DNA from: an uncultured Bacteroidota bacterium
Lineage (GTDB): Bacteria; Bacteroidota; Bacteroidia; Bacteroidales; GWA2-32-17
Direction of reading: 5' to 3'
NCBI GenBank assembly: GCA_903837285.1
Contig: CAILUD010000204.1
Coordinates: 1 to 49,124 of the forward strand
DNA: 49,124 nucleotides
Shown: in pieces, positions 25,329-33,000 of the stretch
Layout of the letters: each line of letters opens with the position of its first letter
Position numbering within the stretch: position 1 is the stretch's first letter
The notes under the pieces: generated by a model
The model's input: the letters and a program-made list of their open reading frames with translations, nothing else
Databases searched by the model: none
Told to the model about the DNA's origin: nothing
Program-made: the position numbers and the translations under genes

Positions 25329-27257
25329 ATGCCGGAAAGTCCTAAACCCATATTACCCGATATTAAAAGTCCGGCTGACTTAAAGAAACTCACGCAATTT
25401 CAGCTAATACAGCTTTCTAATGAGTTGCGTCAGTTTATTATTGATGAACTTTCTTGTAACCCTGGTCATTTTGGAGCAAGTTTAGGAGTTGTAGAACTTA
25501 CTGTTGCTTTGCATTATGTATTGAATTTGCCAGCAGATCAAATAATCTGGGATGTTGGTCACCAGGCATATGGACATAAAATTTTAACCGGACGTAAAGA
25601 TGTTTTCCATACTAACAGGAAAAAAGATGGAATAAGTGGTTATCCAAATCCAAGCGAAAGTGAATATGATGCTTTTGCCGTAGGTCATTCTTCAACTTCA
25701 ATTTCTGCGGCTTTAGGAATGGCAGTGGCTGATAAGCTTAATAACAGAACCGACAGGCAAATTGTGGCTGTGATAGGTGATGGTTCTATGACAGCGGGAA
25801 TGGCTTTTGAAGGATTAAATAATGCTGGCGATTTAAAAACTAATATGCTTGTTGTATTAAACGATAATCATATGGCAATTGATAGGAGTGTAGGTGCTTT
25901 TAGTGAGTATCTTCTAGATATTGCAACTTCCAGAACATATAACAGAATAAAAGATGATGTCTGGAATTTTTTAGGTAGAGTAGGGAAGTGGGGGCCAAAT
26001 GCACAACAGGCAATACAAAAAATTGATAATAGTATAAAATCAATTGTTTTACGTCATAGTAATTTATTTGAAGCACTTAATTTTAGATATTTTGGTCCGG
26101 TTGATGGGCACGATGTTATTTATTTGGCAAGGATACTTGAAGATATGAAAAAAATTCCTGGTCCAAAATTGCTTCATGTGTTAACAGTAAAAGGTAAGGG
26201 ATTTAAACAAGCAGAAGAACATCAAACGACTTTTCATGCTCCCGGACTATTTGATAAAAGTACAGGCGAAATTATTAAAGAAATAAATCCTATTGCTGCA
26301 CCTCCATTATATCAGAATGTTTTTGGTGAAACAATTACAGAATTAGCAAAAGAAAATAAAAAGATAGTAGGAATTACCCCGGCAATGCCTTCGGGATGTT
26401 CGTTAAATATTATGATGGAAGCAATGCCTGATAGAGTCTTTGATGTTGGTATTGCAGAACAACATGCAGTAACTTTTTCGGCAGGATTGGCAAAACAGGG
26501 AATGATTCCTTTTTGTAATATTTATTCTTCATTTATGCAGCGAAGTTACGATCAGGCAATACACGATGTTGCTTTGCAGAATTTAAATGTTGTATTTTGT
26601 TTGGACAGAGCCGGAATGGTTGGTGCTGATGGTGCTACACATCAGGGAGCATATGATATTGCTTTTATGCGTTGTATTCCTAATGTTGTTATTTCTGCTC
26701 CAATGAATGAAATAGAGTTGCGAAATTTAATGTACACTGCTCAATTAGGAAAAGGTCCTTTTGTTATTAGATATCCACGCGGACATGGTGTAATTACTAA
26801 ATGGAAACAGCCATTTAAAGAAATTGAAATAGGGAAAGGTGAAATTTTAAGAGAAGGTGATGAGGTTGCTGTATTAGCGCTTGGACACCCAGTAAATTTT
26901 GCTTTAGCGGCAACAGATAAATTAGAAGAAGAAGGAATAAAAGTTGCAGTTTATAATATGCGATTTGTTAAACCTCTTGATGAAGAATTATTACATTCTG
27001 TTTTTAAAAAATATAAACATATTGTTACGGTTGAAGATGGCTCTGTATCTGGTGGGTTTGGCAGTGCTATTCTTGAATTTATGGCTGAGAATAATTATTC
27101 TGCAAAAGTTAAAAGACTAGGAATACCAGATAAGTTTATTGAACATGCCACTCAAATGCAACAATATAAAATGTGTGGCTACGACGCTGATAGTATTGAA
27201 CAAGCTGTTCTGGAAATGTGCAAACTAGCCGAAAAGAAATATCATAAGGCGAAGTAG
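25329..27257 (+). CDS. dxs: 1-deoxy-D-xylulose-5-phosphate synthase
   Basis: Dxs condenses pyruvate and glyceraldehyde 3-phosphate, with thiamine diphosphate, to give DXP, the first step of the MEP isoprenoid route. The 642-residue protein is complete: the N-terminal catalytic-His loop NPGHFGASLGVVELTVALHY, IWDVGHQAYGHKILTGR, thiamine-binding GDGSMTAGMAFEGLNNAG near residue 152, GPVDGHDV, then the transketolase middle domain with VGIAEQHAVTFSAGLAKQGM and the C-terminal domain with VAVLALGHPVNFALAA and VEDGSVSGGFGSAILEFM. Nothing is missing. It is a separate unit, ending at a hairpin shared with the convergent EamA gene. Confidence 0.97.
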   Translation: MPESPKPILPDIKSPADLKKLTQFQLIQLSNELRQFIIDELSCNPGHFGASLGVVELTVALHYVLNLPADQIIWDVGHQAYGHKILTGRKDVFHTNRKKDGISGYPNPSESEYDAFAVGHSSTSISAALGMAVADKLNNRTDRQIVAVIGDGSMTAGMAFEGLNNAGDLKTNMLVVLNDNHMAIDRSVGAFSEYLLDIATSRTYNRIKDDVWNFLGRVGKWGPNAQQAIQKIDNSIKSIVLRHSNLFEALNFRYFGPVDGHDVIYLARILEDMKKIPGPKLLHVLTVKGKGFKQAEEHQTTFHAPGLFDKSTGEIIKEINPIAAPPLYQNVFGETITELAKENKKIVGITPAMPSGCSLNIMMEAMPDRVFDVGIAEQHAVTFSAGLAKQGMIPFCNIYSSFMQRSYDQAIHDVALQNLNVVFCLDRAGMVGADGATHQGAYDIAFMRCIPNVVISAPMNEIELRNLMYTAQLGKGPFVIRYPRGHGVITKWKQPFKEIEIGKGEILREGDEVAVLALGHPVNFALAATDKLEEEGIKVAVYNMRFVKPLDEELLHSVFKKYKHIVTVEDGSVSGGFGSAILEFMAENNYSAKVKRLGIPDKFIEHATQMQQYKMCGYDADSIEQAVLEMCKLAEKKYHKAK

Positions 27258-27265
27258 ATATAATA

Positions 27266-27294
27266 ACTCAGCGTAGTTTCAAACTATGCTGAGT
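27266..27294. terminator. Bidirectional hairpin between dxs and the EamA gene
   Basis: Fourteen-base arms (27266-27279 and 27281-27294) match at 13 of 14 positions, the exception being a G-T pair. It separates two convergent genes. No T tract is obvious on the plus strand. Confidence 0.65.
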
Positions 27295-27301
27295 ATATTA
27301 A

Positions 27302-28213
27302 TTACAAGAAAAACAAAATAATTCCACCAACAGCGATTACAGCTCCAATAACTTCACGAAAAGTAATTTTTTCTTTAAAAAACCAGATTGAAAATGGTAT
27401 TATTAATACTGGTGTGATTGATGTTATGGTTTGTACAATTCCAGGGTTTGCATATTGAATAGCAAGTAAAGAAAAAGAAATACCTAAAAATGGACCAAAG
27501 AATGCACCTACAGTTAGCATTCCCACTGCTTTAAAATCTTTTAATGAAGTAATAACATTATTCCATCTTTTAAGAAATGTTATTAGTAATATAAACCCTA
27601 AAACTCCCGCAAATAATCGAATTTGAGTTGCGAAAAATGGATTAGAGGTACTTTGTAAACCGATTTTACTAATAACTAATCCTGTTGCTTGTCCCATAGC
27701 ACCAAGAAATGCGAAAATTATTCCTTTAACATTATGCCGTAATTGAAAATTATTTTTCTCGCCACTAGTATTTTGAGGTTTTGTTAATATTACAATTGCA
27801 ATACCAGCAGTGGTAATTCCCATACCAATAAAATCAAGTAATTCAAGTTTCTCGTTTAAAGCAAACCAACTGATAAATGCTGCTAGAGCCGGTGCCAGCG
27901 ACATTAACAATAATGCAATGCGTGGACCAACAATAGTAAACGCTTTAAATAAAAACAAATCTCCAAGAAAAACACCAATAAAACCTGAAAGCGCAAGCCA
28001 TAACCATCCTTTTAAATCGATATCATGCGGGAAAAATGAATTAAAACGAATATAGGAAAAGCAACATAAAAAGATTATTCCAATAATTAATCGCCAAAGA
28101 TTTACAGATAGCGAACCAATTCTTTTACCTGCACCGGTAAATGCTAATGCAGTAATAGTCCAGAAAAAGGCTGTAAGTAAAGCGGCGAATTCGCCAAGAT
28201 GGGATGAAATCAT
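27302..28213 (-). CDS. EamA/DMT family transporter
   Basis: The 303-residue protein has about ten transmembrane segments in two EamA halves (first half to ~140, second from ~165), with family stretches such as LLTAFFWTITALAFTGAGKR, GFIGVFLGDLFLFKAFTIVG, ALAAFISWFALNEKLELLDF and, in the second half, SITPVLIIPFSIWFFKEKIT. Members export amino acids, nucleobases or other small metabolites; the substrate is unknown. Its first 26 or so codons form one copy of an 81-bp repeat whose other copy is beyond the ORF6N insertion, and the insertion has replaced whatever originally lay upstream. It may therefore now be expressed from the ORF6N unit's promoter. Confidence 0.85.
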   Translation of the reverse strand: MISSHLGEFAALLTAFFWTITALAFTGAGKRIGSLSVNLWRLIIGIIFLCCFSYIRFNSFFPHDIDLKGWLWLALSGFIGVFLGDLFLFKAFTIVGPRIALLLMSLAPALAAFISWFALNEKLELLDFIGMGITTAGIAIVILTKPQNTSGEKNNFQLRHNVKGIIFAFLGAMGQATGLVISKIGLQSTSNPFFATQIRLFAGVLGFILLITFLKRWNNVITSLKDFKAVGMLTVGAFFGPFLGISFSLLAIQYANPGIVQTITSITPVLIIPFSIWFFKEKITFREVIGAVIAVGGIILFFL

Positions 28214-28216
28214 TTA
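28136..28216. repeat. Direct repeat copy A (5' end of the EamA gene)
   Basis: These 81 bp, which include the EamA start codon, recur at 28863-28942 with one base deleted and one base substituted (79 of 81 positions identical). The repeat boundaries are sharp on both sides. Confidence 0.9.
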
Positions 28217-28242
28217 GTCATTTTTAAAAAGCGATTATCTTT

Positions 28243-28782
28243 CTATGGCTTGAAACCTATTCGTTTTCTGTTAGTTTGTTCTAATTTCTGTTGCTTAGAT
28301 TCTTCAAACCGTTTTAAGTATTCAAAAATCATAAGAAAGTTATTATCGTGGTCTGTTAGTTGGTGTTTAATCTGTTCAATTTCTAAAATTAATTCTTTAT
28401 GTGTAATAAGCATTTCACGCATCTTTGTAAATATTCGAATAATTTGAATATTTACTTTTATTGCTGTCTTACTATTTAAAACACTTGATAACATTGATAC
28501 TCCTTGTTCAGTAAATGCCAATGGAGTATAACGAACTCCACCCCAACTTGAGGTGCCAATTTGGCTCCTCAAGTTTTTTAGTTCTTTATCAGTGAGCTCA
28601 AACATAAAATCATCTGGAAATCTCTCTATATTTCGTTTAACTGCTCTTTTGAGTTGCTTTGTTTCTACTTCATATAATTCAGCTAAATCAGCATCTAACA
28701 TCACTTTTTGACCTCTTATTAAATAAATTTTAGATATTACGGCTTCTTCAGACAATATTATTTGCTTTGTTAGGTCTGTCAT
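28243..28782 (-). CDS. ORF6N domain DNA-binding protein
   Basis: The 179-residue protein has an N-terminal ORF6N (KilA-N-related) domain: YLIRGQKVMLDADLAELYEV near residue 20, ETKQLKRAVKRNIERFPDDF, then LRSQIGTSSWGGVRYTPLAF near residue 71 and TEQGVSMLSSVLNSKTAIKV. The C-terminal third is a helical coiled coil (MREMLITHKELILEIEQIKH). ORF6N proteins come from phages and are also widespread as single genes in Bacteroidota; the domain is thought to bind DNA, and most lack a known role. The gene sits in an apparent small insertion. Its conserved LRSQ segment is encoded by a near-palindrome that resembles another upstream of the gene, so self-regulation is possible. Confidence 0.85.
   Translation of the reverse strand: MTDLTKQIILSEEAVISKIYLIRGQKVMLDADLAELYEVETKQLKRAVKRNIERFPDDFMFELTDKELKNLRSQIGTSSWGGVRYTPLAFTEQGVSMLSSVLNSKTAIKVNIQIIRIFTKMREMLITHKELILEIEQIKHQLTDHDNNFLMIFEYLKRFEESKQQKLEQTNRKRIGFKP
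28547..28573. promoter_or_regulatory. Intragenic palindrome in the LRSQIGTS codons of the ORF6N gene
   Basis: The 27-bp segment centred on 28560 has 12 of 13 complementary pairs (outer arms CTTGAGG and CCTCAAG). It encodes Leu-Arg-Ser-Gln-Ile-Gly-Thr-Ser on the minus strand. It shares 19 of 27 bases with the upstream dyad. Confidence 0.55.
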
Positions 28783-28819
28783 ATCTTTTTAATTTATTAC
28801 AAATGTATAAAAATATTAA

Positions 28820-28846
28820 TTTGAGGTCACAATTTGTGATTTCAAG
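28820..28846. promoter_or_regulatory. Candidate operator dyad upstream of the ORF6N gene
   Basis: The 27-bp dyad centred on 28833 has 10 of 13 complementary pairs with inner core TCACAA-T-TTGTGA, 38 bp upstream of the ATG at 28782. Nothing else in the window resembles it except the coding palindrome at 28547-28573. Confidence 0.55.
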
Positions 28847-28862
28847 TTTGTATTTCAGAATT

Positions 28863-28942
28863 GGTAAATGCTAATGCAGTAATAGTCCAGAAAAAGGCTG
28901 TAAGTAAAGCGCGAATTCGCCTAGATGGGATGAAATCATTTA
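28863..28942 (-). pseudogene. Truncated, frameshifted copy of the EamA 5' end (direct repeat copy B)
   Basis: This 80-bp copy reads MISSHLGEFA on the minus strand and then, because one G is missing compared with copy A, leaves the frame and is lost. It is a remnant of the original EamA start region separated from the rest of the gene by the insertion. Confidence 0.85.
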
Positions 28943-28967
28943 CAAACCTACATGAATTTTAAAAAAA

Positions 28968-29004
28968 CAAACGCTAAGTCAGGAATCAACTAACTTAGCG
29001 TTTG
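28968..29004 (-). terminator. Terminator of the type A sorting-domain gene
   Basis: Perfect 12-base arms (28968-28979 and 28993-29004) flank a 13-base loop just beyond the stop at 29022; on the minus strand seven T residues follow. This is a standard rho-independent terminator. Confidence 0.9.
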
Positions 29005-29021
29005 CGACATTTAAAATGAAA

Positions 29022-29852
29022 CTATTCTACTACTAATTTTCCTCTTTGAATATGATCGCCATTAATTTCAATTGAATAAATACCATTTTTTAAGTCACCT
29101 TTTTCAATTGTCATAATGTCTGTTGTTATACTTTTATATGATCTAGCAGTTTTACCTGTTATATCTGATATTGTAATTGTACATGATTTTTTATCTGGAT
29201 TATTAAATTTTATTGTTGTTGATTTAGAAAATGGATTTGGGAAAACTGATAATTCAGATTTAACAATAACATCATTAATATTTGATTGGCTCATTATTGC
29301 GTAATTTGTTGTGCCATGACCAGTAATTGTTGCATTAGTTTGTGTGAAAACAATGTTACATGCAAGGTTTGAGTAGTTGGTAATCATGAAAATGTACCAT
29401 TCTCCAGTTATAGCATTTGGTATATTACAGTCTTCTTGCCATGAGGTACTAAAACTGCAATCTACTAAATTGCCAGAAGGATAAAATGTTGGATTATCGG
29501 TATTATTAGGACATGATGTGCAATTTGCAGTTAATTGATTTACACACGGAGCAGTAGGAGATGTAAATGGTCCCCAACAAACAAAATCAATATCTTGCGC
29601 TTCACTTGTAGCAAGATGAATATTTATTGGACCTGAATCTGCAACTTGCATATAATACCATGCTGGATTTGGTTGTGACAATAAACATCCATAGTTCGGA
29701 CCTACTTCTGCACTTCCTGTATTTACACCTGCTGGAAATGTATAAACTAATCCTGTAGTGAAAGGTAGTGCTGTATTACAGTAGTTATTTTGCGAATAAC
29801 CTGCAAAAGTTACACTGCAAATTATTAATAGTAAAATGTAAATATTTTTCAT
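29022..29852 (-). CDS. Secreted protein with T9SS type A C-terminal sorting domain
   Basis: The 276-residue protein has a signal peptide (IYILLLIICSVTFAGYS) and a cysteine-rich region (NNYCNTALPFTTGLVYTFPA, GPNYGCLLSQPNPAWYYMQV, CVNQLTANCTSCPN) of a kind seen in secreted Bacteroidota proteins, then a C-terminal domain VFPNPFSKSTTIKFNNPDKK, ISDITGKTARSYKS, LKNGIYSIEINGDHIQRGKL with VVE at the end. That ending is the type A sorting signal that directs export by type IX secretion and surface attachment. The function of the main region is unknown; it has no catalytic motif I recognise. The terminator at 28968 lies directly after it. Confidence 0.85.
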   Translation of the reverse strand: MKNIYILLLIICSVTFAGYSQNNYCNTALPFTTGLVYTFPAGVNTGSAEVGPNYGCLLSQPNPAWYYMQVADSGPINIHLATSEAQDIDFVCWGPFTSPTAPCVNQLTANCTSCPNNTDNPTFYPSGNLVDCSFSTSWQEDCNIPNAITGEWYIFMITNYSNLACNIVFTQTNATITGHGTTNYAIMSQSNINDVIVKSELSVFPNPFSKSTTIKFNNPDKKSCTITISDITGKTARSYKSITTDIMTIEKGDLKNGIYSIEINGDHIQRGKLVVE

Positions 29853-29997
29853 AATAGTTTAATTTAGTTTTTTTAAGCAATTAATATAGATAAGACAAAT
29901 TAGGGTTTTATTTGGTTGTCCGATTTTTTTAAGTTTTAATAAAATTCATGTAAGATGTAGTAAATAAGTGCGAAAAAATTAATTCTTGATGAATTAT

Positions 29998-31047
29998 TCA
30001 GTTATTTTTTGGTGCCTTATACCTTCTCCAGAATTTATAATTTGTAAATGATGAATATCTGACAATAATATCTACAAATTTAAATCGCATAAATTTATAA
30101 AGCAGATAATAAGTACCCCATGCGAAAAAGAACATGAACGTTATTTGAAGGGCATTATAAATAAGTTCTTCGTACCATAAAATAGCACAATTGCAACGGC
30201 CATATTTTTCAAAAACCCAGGTTAAAATCATCCAGGGTAAATTTAATAACACTATCCACACAAGTGTGATAAATAAATGTGGTGTTTCAATTGCTTTTGA
30301 TGGGCAGTTATTCATGCAACGCATACAGCTTTCGCAATCGAAGCTCCAATATGGCCTGTTGTTTTTTATTTCCAAAGCTTGCACCGGACATTGTTTTACG
30401 CATAAACCGCACGATGTGCATTTTGATGTTGCAACAAAAGTTTTTGATAGCATAAAACGTCCCATAAAGAAATAGCCTATACTTATAGGAATTAATGCTA
30501 AATCGAATGGCAGACTATATAATGCAACATAAGATCTTTTACCTTGTAACATTTTGCCCGAAAACTTATCGATTTTCATTTTTATTCTTTCGAACATTGA
30601 TGTAACTACCTTTTGTTTTAAACCAGGGTGTATGCTAATCCAGTTTGAAGGTAAATCAACCGGTTGAAGTCCTTTTACCGAAAAGCCTTTTAAAAAGAAT
30701 ACTAAAGCTGGTAATATTTGAGCTAAGCCACTTAAACCAGGAAGAAAAAGTTTAGATAATTTCATTCCGGCTCGTGTGTTTGCCATAAAAAAATCAGCAT
30801 TCTTTACTCTGGGAAATTTAAAAATAAAATATAAAACCAGTGGTGGTACATTAAAACCATGAGTAGGAGAGATGATTCCAATTAATTTTTTGCCTTCGGT
30901 TTTTTCTATCTCAACTTTTTTGCAATTTTCAATATTGGTTACTTCTATTGGAATTCCAGCGGTTTTTACATTTTCACTTATCCATTCGGTAACACGCTTT
31001 GCATTACCTGTTCCGGAGAAATAGTATAGAAATACTTTTGAGTACAA
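29998..31047 (-). CDS. EFR1 family flavodoxin/4Fe-4S ferredoxin membrane protein
   Basis: The 349-residue protein has an N-terminal flavodoxin-like domain (FLYYFSGTGNAKRVTEW, where SGTGN is the FMN phosphate loop, and IGIISPTHGFNVPPLV), two 4Fe-4S motifs CTSCGLCVKQCP and CESCMRCMNNCP near residues 208-245, and two or three hydrophobic helices near 260-325. This is the EFR1 architecture (flavodoxin plus ferredoxin), an electron carrier or reductase anchored to the membrane. Its electron partner is unknown. It lies downstream of the complex I genes, which here lack the NADH module, though a strong terminator lies between. Confidence 0.8.
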   Translation of the reverse strand: MYSKVFLYYFSGTGNAKRVTEWISENVKTAGIPIEVTNIENCKKVEIEKTEGKKLIGIISPTHGFNVPPLVLYFIFKFPRVKNADFFMANTRAGMKLSKLFLPGLSGLAQILPALVFFLKGFSVKGLQPVDLPSNWISIHPGLKQKVVTSMFERIKMKIDKFSGKMLQGKRSYVALYSLPFDLALIPISIGYFFMGRFMLSKTFVATSKCTSCGLCVKQCPVQALEIKNNRPYWSFDCESCMRCMNNCPSKAIETPHLFITLVWIVLLNLPWMILTWVFEKYGRCNCAILWYEELIYNALQITFMFFFAWGTYYLLYKFMRFKFVDIIVRYSSFTNYKFWRRYKAPKNN

Positions 31048-31085
31048 GTTGATTTTTTATTGTAAATATATGCAGTTTCTTTTGA

Positions 31086-31142
31086 TGTCAGGTCTTTAGA
31101 GCTGACATTTTTTTTCAAACAGTCAGACGAAAGATCTGACTG
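31086..31142. repeat. Two related hairpins in tandem
   Basis: The first (TGTCAG 31086-31091 with CTGACA 31102-31107) and the second (CAGTCAGA 31120-31127 with TCTGACTG 31135-31142) share the pattern GTCAG.TCTTT..CTGAC when one is read on the opposite strand. They resemble two copies of a dispersed element in opposite orientation. A T8 run follows the first on the plus strand. Confidence 0.5.
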
Positions 31143-31171
31143 CATTTGTCTCAAGCTGCAGTATAAAAACA

Positions 31172-31201
31172 AAACCCCAAAAACAATTGTTTTTGGGGTT
31201 T
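31172..31201. terminator. Perfect 30-bp palindrome, terminator after the complex I region
   Basis: Fifteen-base arms abut with no loop (31172-31186, 31187-31201; starts AAACCCC, ends GGGGTTT). On the minus strand it follows the stop at 31223 and is followed by a T-rich stretch. Confidence 0.85.
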
Positions 31202-31222
31202 AAATTATAGATCTAAAAGGTC

Positions 31223-31513
31223 TTAATCTAAGATTATTTTTTCCGGCATCTGAAACCAGTATTCATGTAATAAAACTCTGCCATCTAATGTTTTTAGTCT
31301 TCTTTTATAAACGTCAATAACAGAATTGAAAAGCATATCAGTAACACCAATTTTATAGGTTTCATCAGTTTTTTCGCTAACAACAGTATATTTATTATGC
31401 TCTAAAACTTTTGTTAAAAATTTAAGACGACTTTCATCTATCCCAGTTTCAACAACACTACATCTTGTGCCATTGATATCTTCAACTACATGTTTTGCTT
31501 TAAATGCTGGCAT
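31223..31513 (-). CDS. Small hypothetical protein after nuoN
   Basis: This 96-residue cytoplasmic protein (MPAFKAKHVVEDINGTRCSV, then ETYKIGVTDMLFNSVIDVYK and RVLLHEYWFQMPEKI) has no signal peptide, no transmembrane segment and a single cysteine. I do not recognise a family. It begins 26 bp after nuoN on the same strand and is followed by the strong terminator, so it is the apparent last gene of the complex I operon. A link to assembly or regulation of that complex can only be inferred from position. Confidence 0.65.
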   Translation of the reverse strand: MPAFKAKHVVEDINGTRCSVVETGIDESRLKFLTKVLEHNKYTVVSEKTDETYKIGVTDMLFNSVIDVYKRRLKTLDGRVLLHEYWFQMPEKIILD

Positions 31514-31539
31514 TTGATTAAGGATTTTCGATTTAGGAA

Positions 31540-32973
31540 TTAAATAAACGAACTAAAATGGTAAATTGCTTCATAGATTGCAGCTACAAATCCAACTAGA
31601 AAAACACCAAAAACACAAATTAATAATCCAATTCTAGCAGGAGTATCAGTTTTAAAATAAGGAATTGGGTTATCATTTGGATCAATAAACATCGCTTTTA
31701 CTACTCTTAAATAGTAGAATAATGATATTGTGGCATTTAAAACAGCGATTAAAACTAAAATATAATATTTGTAATCATTTAGGCTTGCAACGCTTGTAAA
31801 CAAAAAGAATTTACCAAAGAAACCTGCTACTGGTGGAATTCCAGCTAATGAAAAAAGTGCAAGAGTCATTAATAAACTTAATTTAGGATTAGTTTTATAA
31901 AGACCATTATAATCTCGCATATCTTCTTTCCCAGATGCATTATAAATTGCTGAAACAACTCCAAATGCTCCAAGGTTAGTTAGAATATAAATCAACATGA
32001 AATATACAACTGAAGTTACACCAGCAGCATTAGAGCCCATAATACCTAATAAGATAAAACCTGCTTGTGCAATTGATGAGAAAGCAAGGAAACGTTTCAT
32101 GTTATTCTGGCGAATAGCAAAAAGATTACCTATAGTCATTGTTAGAACAGCTAAAACATAAAGTAAAACATTCCACATTTCAGCAATCTGACCAAATACT
32201 TTGTATAAAACAATTGTAAAAATAAATACTGCAGCACCTTTTGATATTACAGATAAGTATGAAGTTACGTTAATCGGAGCACCCTCGTAAACATCAGCAG
32301 TCCATAAGTGGAAAGGAACCAAAGAAATTTTAAATCCCATACCTGCAACAAAGAAAATGAATCCTAAAATCTGAAGACTTTCTTTTCCGAAATTTGCAGC
32401 AACTTCTGTAAAATAAACCGAACCAGTGGTTCCGTAAATCATAGAAATACCAAATAATAATATTCCTGAAGATAATGCAGAAGACAAAATTAATTTTATA
32501 CCTGCTTCAGCTGAATTATTTTTATGTGTATCGAAAGCAGCTAATGCAGCAATTGGAATTGTAGCTAACTCTAATCCTAAGTATAACATTAAGAAATCGC
32601 CTGACGAAATCATAAAGTACATACCAACTAATGTAGATAATAACAAAATGAAATATTCGCTTATTTTACCTCTATTTTCTTCTTTTCTAATCCATGCAGA
32701 TGATTGAAGCAAAATAATAAATACTCCAATATTTAAAATGTTTTTTAGTGTGGCTCTGAATAAATCGTTTTGATACATTCCACCAAATAATTTTCCTTCT
32801 TGTATTGGTAAAAACCCAACTATAGTATGCAATAAGAAAAGTATTATGGTAAGATTTATAATGACATGTTTAGACTTATCAGAAATAAAAATTTCACCTA
32901 TAAGTACTATTACTGCTACTAATATCAGCAGTATTTCGTGTCGCATTGTTAAGAAATCTTGTAAATTCATCAT
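31540..32973 (-). CDS. nuoN: NADH-quinone oxidoreductase subunit N
   Basis: NuoN is one of the three antiporter-like membrane subunits that form the proton path of complex I. The 477-residue protein has about 14 hydrophobic segments and the family stretches LMLYLGLELATIPIAALAAF, FKISLVPFHLWTADVYEGAP (with the conserved Lys) and MKRFLAFSSIAQAGFILLG. It ends the core operon, 27 bp after nuoM, and is followed by a small hypothetical gene. Start codon ATG at 32973 is followed by a second ATG one codon later. Confidence 0.95.
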   Translation of the reverse strand: MMNLQDFLTMRHEILLILVAVIVLIGEIFISDKSKHVIINLTIILFLLHTIVGFLPIQEGKLFGGMYQNDLFRATLKNILNIGVFIILLQSSAWIRKEENRGKISEYFILLLSTLVGMYFMISSGDFLMLYLGLELATIPIAALAAFDTHKNNSAEAGIKLILSSALSSGILLFGISMIYGTTGSVYFTEVAANFGKESLQILGFIFFVAGMGFKISLVPFHLWTADVYEGAPINVTSYLSVISKGAAVFIFTIVLYKVFGQIAEMWNVLLYVLAVLTMTIGNLFAIRQNNMKRFLAFSSIAQAGFILLGIMGSNAAGVTSVVYFMLIYILTNLGAFGVVSAIYNASGKEDMRDYNGLYKTNPKLSLLMTLALFSLAGIPPVAGFFGKFFLFTSVASLNDYKYYILVLIAVLNATISLFYYLRVVKAMFIDPNDNPIPYFKTDTPARIGLLICVFGVFLVGFVAAIYEAIYHFSSFI

Positions 32974-33000
32974 AATGTTCAGAAAATATAATTATATAAA

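Larger units (their letters stand above)
28217..28862. mobile_element. 646-bp ORF6N-bearing insertion between direct repeats
   Basis: The segment between the two repeat copies has no similarity to the EamA gene, and holds one complete ORF6N gene plus its promoter. No transposase or terminal inverted repeat is visible. The R-insert-R layout would be produced by a single crossover of a circle carrying a copy of R, or by duplication of the target during insertion. Confidence 0.6.

Noticed and set aside
28217..28862. Classical insertion sequence
   Set aside because: There is no transposase, no terminal inverted repeats, and the 80-bp direct repeats are far longer than a transposition target duplication.
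28863..28942. Copy B as a small gene
   Set aside because: It is a frameshifted fragment of the EamA 5' end; its frame ends quickly and it has no own family.
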